Shown piece after piece: positions 6,889 to 10,000 of a stretch of DNA of 10,000 nt. The notes under the pieces were generated by a model that was given only the letters and a program-made list of their open reading frames with translations, was not told where the DNA came from and ran no database searches. Each line of letters opens with the position of its first letter. Position 1 is the first letter of the stretch. A program made the position numbers and the translations under genes. The DNA comes from Penaeus vannamei (taxonomy: Eukaryota; Arthropoda; Malacostraca; Decapoda; Penaeidae), in contig NC_091550.1 in assembly GCF_042767895.1 (NCBI RefSeq), forward strand, positions 7,367,267 to 7,377,266, in the 5' to 3' direction.

Positions 6889-7210
6889 CCCTCCCTCTCT
6901 TCTTTTTTCCCTCCCTTTCCTCTTCTTTCTTCCCTCCCTTTCCTTTTCTCTCTCTTCTTTCCCTTCCCTCCCTTTCCTTTCTCTCCTATCCCCTTTCCTC
7001 CGCGCCCTTTTCCTTCTCTCTCTTACCCTCTCCATGTACTCCTTATTCCCTTTCTCTTACTCACAACCTCTCTACCTTTCCCATCCCCATTCCCTCTTCC
7101 CCTCTCTCTCTCCTTCCTTCCTTTTATCCTTTCTCCCCTCGTTCTCTTCCTCTCTCTACCTTTCCACTCTCCTCTACCTCTTCCTCTTTACTTCTTTCTC
7201 TCCCTCTTGC

Positions 7211-7394
7211 GGCGTCTCTTCGCAATCACACGTGGAGGGTTAGGAAGAGCGGGGGGGTGGGTCATTTTTCTGTTGATTTTCCACAATATGACTTTTTTCT
7301 CTCTCTTTTTTTCTTACTTTTTCTTTTTCGGAATTAAATCTCGGCAGTCACAGTCGCGCGGTTACACTTTAAACCTTGCTACGACGACCCACCA
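7211..7394. other. Unique sequence
   Basis: A CpG-bearing stretch (GGCGTC, CACACGTGG with an E-box CACGTG near 7228, CAGTCGCGCGG near 7352) with T-rich patches and a G7 run near 7248. No ORF or splice pair convinced me. Confidence 0.5.
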
Positions 7395-7437
7395 TTATAT
7401 ATAAATATACATATATATACACATATTTATGTATATC

Positions 7438-7475
<38 letters not shown>

Positions 7476-7492
7476 CACACACATATATACGA

Positions 7493-7536
<44 letters not shown>
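7395..7536. repeat. Compound (TA)n and (CA)n microsatellite
   Basis: Degenerate TATA-type sequence (7395-7440) leads into perfect (TA)n at 7442-7471, then a short bridge, then (CA)n to 7536 with a terminal GCAC. The open frames spanning it are artefacts. Confidence 0.95.
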
Positions 7537-7539
<3 letters not shown>

Positions 7540-7541
<2 letters not shown>

Positions 7542-7640
7542 GATAAACCCACTCCACTCCACAGCCCACTCCACTTCCCACTCCCCTCACAGACCCACTC
7601 CACACCCAACCCCAAACCAACTCACAGATCCACAACACAG
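7540..7640. repeat. Degenerate CCACTCCAC-type repeat
   Basis: CACTCCAC or CCCACTCC-like motifs recur irregularly (about 7549, 7567 and 7591) in A/C-rich DNA, grading into CACAGATCCACAACACAG. It is a decayed short tandem repeat with no constant period. Confidence 0.5.
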
Positions 7641-7647
7641 TACTCAC

Positions 7648-7695
7648 CAGGATGTGGGGTGCTGACCTCGCTTGACCTTCACCTCAGGCCTCAGT
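7648..7695 (-). other. Candidate 48-nt internal exon, minus strand
   Basis: Read on the minus strand, TGTCTCTTCTCCCACAG ends at 7696: a pyrimidine tract followed by CAG, a good 3' splice site. Forty-eight nucleotides later CTG|GTGAGTA (7650-7641) matches the 5' splice-site consensus at nearly every position. Only one of the three frames is open. It gives LRPEVKVKRGQHPTS, with the first base completing an incoming codon and TG starting the next, so both flanking introns would be phase 2. The length is a multiple of three, as in a skippable cassette exon. The peptide has ordinary composition, unlike every repeat-derived frame here. I do not recognise the protein. A 48-nt exon is short, and the same bases hold a perfect DR4 element, so a regulatory explanation competes. 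Confidence 0.3.
7663..7678 (-). promoter_or_regulatory. Perfect DR4 nuclear-receptor element
   Basis: The minus strand reads AGGTCA-AGCG-AGGTCA, two perfect half-sites in direct repeat with 4-nt spacing. DR4 sites are established targets of RXR-type heterodimers; in arthropods EcR/USP can bind direct repeats including DR4. Another AGGTCA lies on + at 7880-7885, with AGGTAC two bases before it. Motif seen, function inferred. Confidence 0.4.
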
Positions 7696-7975
7696 CTGTG
7701 GGAGAAGAGACATGAGCTGTGACATGCTGTGGCTGTGAAATGACAAATGCAGATCCACCCCCTTTTTCCCCACGCCTTTCCCCTTCTCCTCCCCCCCCCT
7801 CTATGCTGTGTCATGAGGCAGTATATGCTGAGTCCCATGCTGTTTTTTTTCCTCCTTCTATGCTGTGTTTAAGGTACCGAGGTCAATGGCAGCATCTTTG
7901 GACTATGCTATGATGCTATAGTATGATGGGATTAAGTACTGCTTCCTTTTGCATGGAGGATAATGCATGGTTGTG
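7696..7975. other. Unique sequence with recurring ATGCTG motifs
   Basis: CTATGCTGTGT occurs at 7801-7811 and 7858-7868, each after a C/T-rich run, a 57-bp offset. ATGCTG or ATGCTA recurs several more times up to about 7920. On the minus strand the segment just above 7696 would be intron upstream of the candidate exon. No gene is supported. Confidence 0.5.
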
Positions 7976-8425
7976 ATGCATCCAAAGGTTTTAAAATCAA
8001 CAACAATTGCTTTAAATCAATTGAATATTAGATTCGGTCATGATAGATTTGACGGTTTTAGAAATAAATGAATGCATGAATTTGAGACAATTACTTGCTT
8101 TCAAATCAAGTGAATGTATGATGATGATACATCTAATGGTTTTAAAATCAACTGAATGTTTGGTTATCTTAAATTCAATTGCTTTAAGATTGATTAATTG
8201 AAAGTGTTTTTTATACAAATACTGCTATAGTCAAATGAATGTATGATCAAGATACATTTAATTGTTTTAAAATCAATTGAATGCACGGTTATAATATATC
8301 TATTTGCTTTAAAATCAACTAAATGCATGATTATGATAAATTCAAAAGCATTAAATCATATTAAATTAAATTATATCTTATGTATAACCATGATAAATTC
8401 AACCGTTTTAATTAAAACTTCTTTT
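7975..8425. repeat. 42-bp minisatellite, about ten diverged units
   Basis: Units follow the scheme TTTTAAAATCAACTGAATG, then CATGATTATGATA, then CATTCAATTG. The TGAAT-type anchor lies at 8023, 8070, 8112, 8154, 8200, 8237, 8279 and 8321, mostly 42 bp apart, with looser units at both ends. Because 42 is a multiple of three, frames stay open: on + (8243-8458) and on - (8012-8218), with a 14-residue periodicity rich in Ile, Lys, Ser and His. Divergence shows no clear sign of codon constraint by eye. Confidence 0.85.
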
Positions 8426-8480
8426 GATGAAATATTGACATTCACCTCCATCGTGTAAAATTTACATCTAGCACTTTCAT

Positions 8481-8484
<4 letters not shown>

Positions 8485-8565
<81 letters not shown>

Positions 8566-8623
8566 CAAACAACACACACACACACACACACACACACACA
8601 TCAAACACCACACACCACACCAC

Positions 8624-8624
<1 letters not shown>
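8485..8624. repeat. (CA)n microsatellite with TCAAAC interruptions
   Basis: Long (CA)n with one CTCA interruption near 8513 and the same CACATCAAAC interruption at 8561-8570 and 8597-8606. The shared interruption shows that a block of about 36 bp was duplicated. The tail is CACCACACCACAG. Confidence 0.97.

Positions 8625-8625
<1 letters not shown>

Positions 8626-8702
<77 letters not shown>
8626..8702. repeat. (TA)n microsatellite
   Basis: About 38 TA units with one TACA interruption at 8689. It abuts the (CA)n tract, forming a compound CA-TA locus of over 200 bp. Confidence 0.97.
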
Positions 8703-8880
8703 CAAATTCACCACCATCATTCACTAAGGGTCCTCACGCCTCTCTCCCTTCACTAAACTCCCTTCCATAATAACCACCATGAAATTTCCATTCGTCACCA
8801 TCCCACCATACACAACTTTCCCTAAAATCAGGTTTCCGTGTCTTCGCAAAACCATGACTTCACTAAAGACGTCTACAAAA
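8703..8880. other. Unique sequence with a weak minus-strand exon candidate
   Basis: Ordinary-complexity sequence. On the minus strand the purine tract at 8881-8951 becomes a pyrimidine tract ending in TTTTGTAG (AG at 8874-8873), an acceptor-like site. From 8872 a frame of ordinary composition runs about 49 codons to TAG at 8726-8724: DVFSEVMVLRRHGNLILGK, then a Gly/Val/Met-rich part, ending KGERREDP. ATG|GTGACG inside it is a possible donor. It could be a chance open frame; no family is recognised. Confidence 0.2.
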
Positions 8881-8951
8881 TGAGGAAGAAATGAAAACGA
8901 GAGAAAGATTTGAAAAAAAGAAAAGAAAAAAAAGAAAAGAGAAAAGAGTGA
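8881..8951. repeat. Purine-rich AAAAG-type tract
   Basis: About 70 bp of GAGAAAG/AAAAGAAAAG-like sequence with few pyrimidines. It is low complexity on + and a long pyrimidine tract on -. Confidence 0.85.
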
Positions 8952-9131
8952 TTTAAAAAATTCAAACACCGCGGTATTTTTATTTCTATTTTTTCTTACA
9001 TAACAGTATTAAATAAATGAGTAATTACAGACATCGCGGCCATGTCTTAAACCTATTTATCGCTCATTGTATATAACATTCTTGCATTATCAAATAAATA
9101 AACCTCTTCTCAAGACTACCAGACCAGACGG
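8952..9131. other. Unique AT-rich sequence
   Basis: Contains a CCGCGG near 8970 and a CGCGGCCATG near 9036, with several AATAAA/TTTATT words that are expected by chance in AT-rich DNA. No gene seen. Confidence 0.5.
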
Positions 9132-9335
9132 CGAAGAAGAAGAAGAAGGAGAAGGAGAAGAAGAAGAAAAGGAAGGAGGAGAAGAAGAAAATGAATAAGA
9201 ATAAGAAAAGGAAGAAGAAAATAAAGAAAGAAGAGGAATAAGAAAAGGAAGAAAACGATGAAAAGAAAGAAGAACGAAAGGCAGAAGAAAATAAAAATAA
9301 CAAAAGGAAAATAATAAGACGATGTAGAAGACGAC
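9132..9335. repeat. GAA/AAG-rich purine tract
   Basis: (GAA)n at the left, then AAAAGGAAGAA-type sequence with occasional AATAAG. GAATAAGAAAAGGAAGAA is repeated at 9199-9216 and 9236-9253, a 37-bp offset. Lys/Glu- or Phe/Leu/Ser-rich frames are artefacts. Confidence 0.88.
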
Positions 9336-9439
9336 GAAATGGGCTGATCACCACATGACTCTCCACACGACTGACATCTGACTCTCCACATGGGCATGAC
9401 AACTTGGCTCGACAGAACTCTACAGAAACTTGCATAAAA
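9336..9439. other. Unique sequence with a 12-bp direct repeat
   Basis: TGACTCTCCACA occurs at 9357-9368 and 9379-9390, 22 bp apart. The rest is ordinary-complexity DNA with no supported gene. Confidence 0.5.
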
Positions 9440-9800
9440 GCGAGTAACTTGACAGCGCGATAAATCTAACTTAGGCATTTCGATTTCATAATAAGCTTCA
9501 TCATTATAACTTTTCCTTTTTTTTTTACGTTTGTCGAGAGCGAAAGGATTCACAGAGCGAGGAATATAAATTGGGCATTTCGGAGTTATATCTTCATCAA
9601 AATTACTTTCTTTTTTTTTAACCTTTTTTTTTTGGCTTCACGCAGTTAGGAATGCAACTTAGGCAATAACATTAATTTCGATGTTATGTCTTCATCGAAA
9701 AAGTACTTTCGTTTTTTTTTATCTGCATTTATTGCGAGGATTACATCGACGAACTCGTCCTAATGTTATTATCTTCATCATAATCACTTTCTTTTTTGTT
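9440..9800. repeat. Four diverged tandem units of ~83-98 bp
   Basis: Each unit has TTAGGCATTTCGATTT-like sequence, then CTTCATCA at 9496, 9592, 9690 (CTTCATCG) and 9773 (spacing 96, 98 and 83), then ACTTTCTTTTTTTT, then a GC-richer end with GCGAGGA. The units share layout more than exact sequence, so the array is old compared with the 59-bp one. Confidence 0.75.
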
Positions 9801-10000
9801 AATTTCTTTCTCTCTCTCTCCCTCTCCCACCGCCCCTCTCTCTCTCTCACCGGCCTCTCTCCCTCTCTCACCGGCCTCTCTCCCTCTCTCACCGGCCTCT
9901 CTCCCTCTCTCACCGGCCCTCTCTCCTCTCTCACCGGCCTCTCTCCCTCTCTCACCGCCCTCTCTCCCTCTCTCACCGCCCTCTCTCCCTCTCTCACCGC
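9801..10000. repeat. 21-bp CT-rich minisatellite, continuing past the window end
   Basis: After a short (TC)n run, ACCG anchors lie at 9829, 9849, 9870, 9891, 9912, 9933, 9954, 9975 and 9996: one 20-bp spacing, then seven of 21 bp. The unit is CTCTCTCCCTCTCTCACCGG plus one C; the left units end CCGGCC and the right ones CCGCCC. On the minus strand it encodes a 7-residue repeat, REGERPV or REGERAV, open at the window edge with no ATG in view. It is most simply a minisatellite. Confidence 0.93.

Larger units (their letters stand above)
6478..7210. repeat. Long pyrimidine-rich tract, + strand
   Basis: About 730 bp of C/T-rich DNA. It contains a 25-bp minisatellite (6541-6800), a 24-bp one (6841-6888), then disordered CCCTCC/TTTCCTTTTCTC sequence to the CpG-bearing boundary near 7210. 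Phe/Ser/Leu/Pro frames on + and Arg/Glu/Lys frames on - follow from composition. Confidence 0.92.

Noticed and set aside
6495..7404. Phe/Leu/Ser-rich frames resembling multi-pass membrane proteins
   Set aside because: TTTTCC/CTCTCC repeats translate to Phe, Ser and Leu in every frame; the hydrophobic stretches are artefacts.

Overview
This window looks like non-coding nuclear DNA of an animal with extreme simple-repeat content. I find no convincing protein-coding gene, no rRNA or tRNA gene, no CRISPR array and no recognisable transposon. By my estimate about two thirds of it is microsatellite, minisatellite or strand-asymmetric purine/pyrimidine DNA. Very long perfect dinucleotide tracts, (GA)52, (CA)42 and (TA)32, sit beside many unrelated short-period tandem arrays. 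This density is what is known from decapod crustacean genomes, penaeid shrimp above all. That assignment is inference from composition only, with moderate confidence.

Layout, part 1. 1-330 is a GA-rich block. 331-1393 is mostly unique AT-rich DNA with a 98-bp perfect duplication (1039-1136 and 1182-1279). 1394-2140 is a purine tract on the + strand. 2141-2250 is a GC-rich unique island. 2226-2740 holds a diverged array of roughly 120-135 bp units. 2880-3300 is a 52-bp TTCATTCA-type array. 3396-3927 is a 59-bp array with higher-order (trimer) structure. 4102-4165 is (TA)n. 4166-4420 is pyrimidine-rich. 4421-4575 is a CpG-rich island. 4576-4957 is pyrimidine-rich.

Layout, part 2. 4958-5105 is a GC-rich island. 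5106-5855 is purine-rich. 5856-5981 is an island. 5982-6345 is a CA/TACA repeat. 6359-6477 holds a C-rich G-quadruplex motif and a CCGAC cluster. 6478-7210 is a pyrimidine tract with 25-bp and 24-bp minisatellites. 7211-7394 is unique. 7395-7536 is compound TA/CA. 7540-7975 is mostly unique. 7975-8425 is a 42-bp minisatellite. 8485-8702 is compound CA/TA. 8703-8880 is unique. 8881-9335 is mostly purine-rich. 9440-9800 holds four diverged ~83-98 bp units. 9801-10000 is a 21-bp minisatellite running off the end.

The long open reading frames are by-products of stop-free repeats and are not annotated as genes. The best hints of function lie in the unique islands. On the minus strand, 7648-7695 is a 48-nt segment framed by good acceptor and donor splice consensus. 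The same 48 nt contains a perfect DR4 nuclear-receptor element (AGGTCA, 4 nt, AGGTCA). Other leads are an ETS/E2F/TATA-like cluster (502-680), a cluster of CRE half-sites (4428-4548) and a second possible minus-strand exon (8724-8872). If the exon candidates are real, much of the window is intron of a minus-strand gene. No gene system can be assembled from what is visible.
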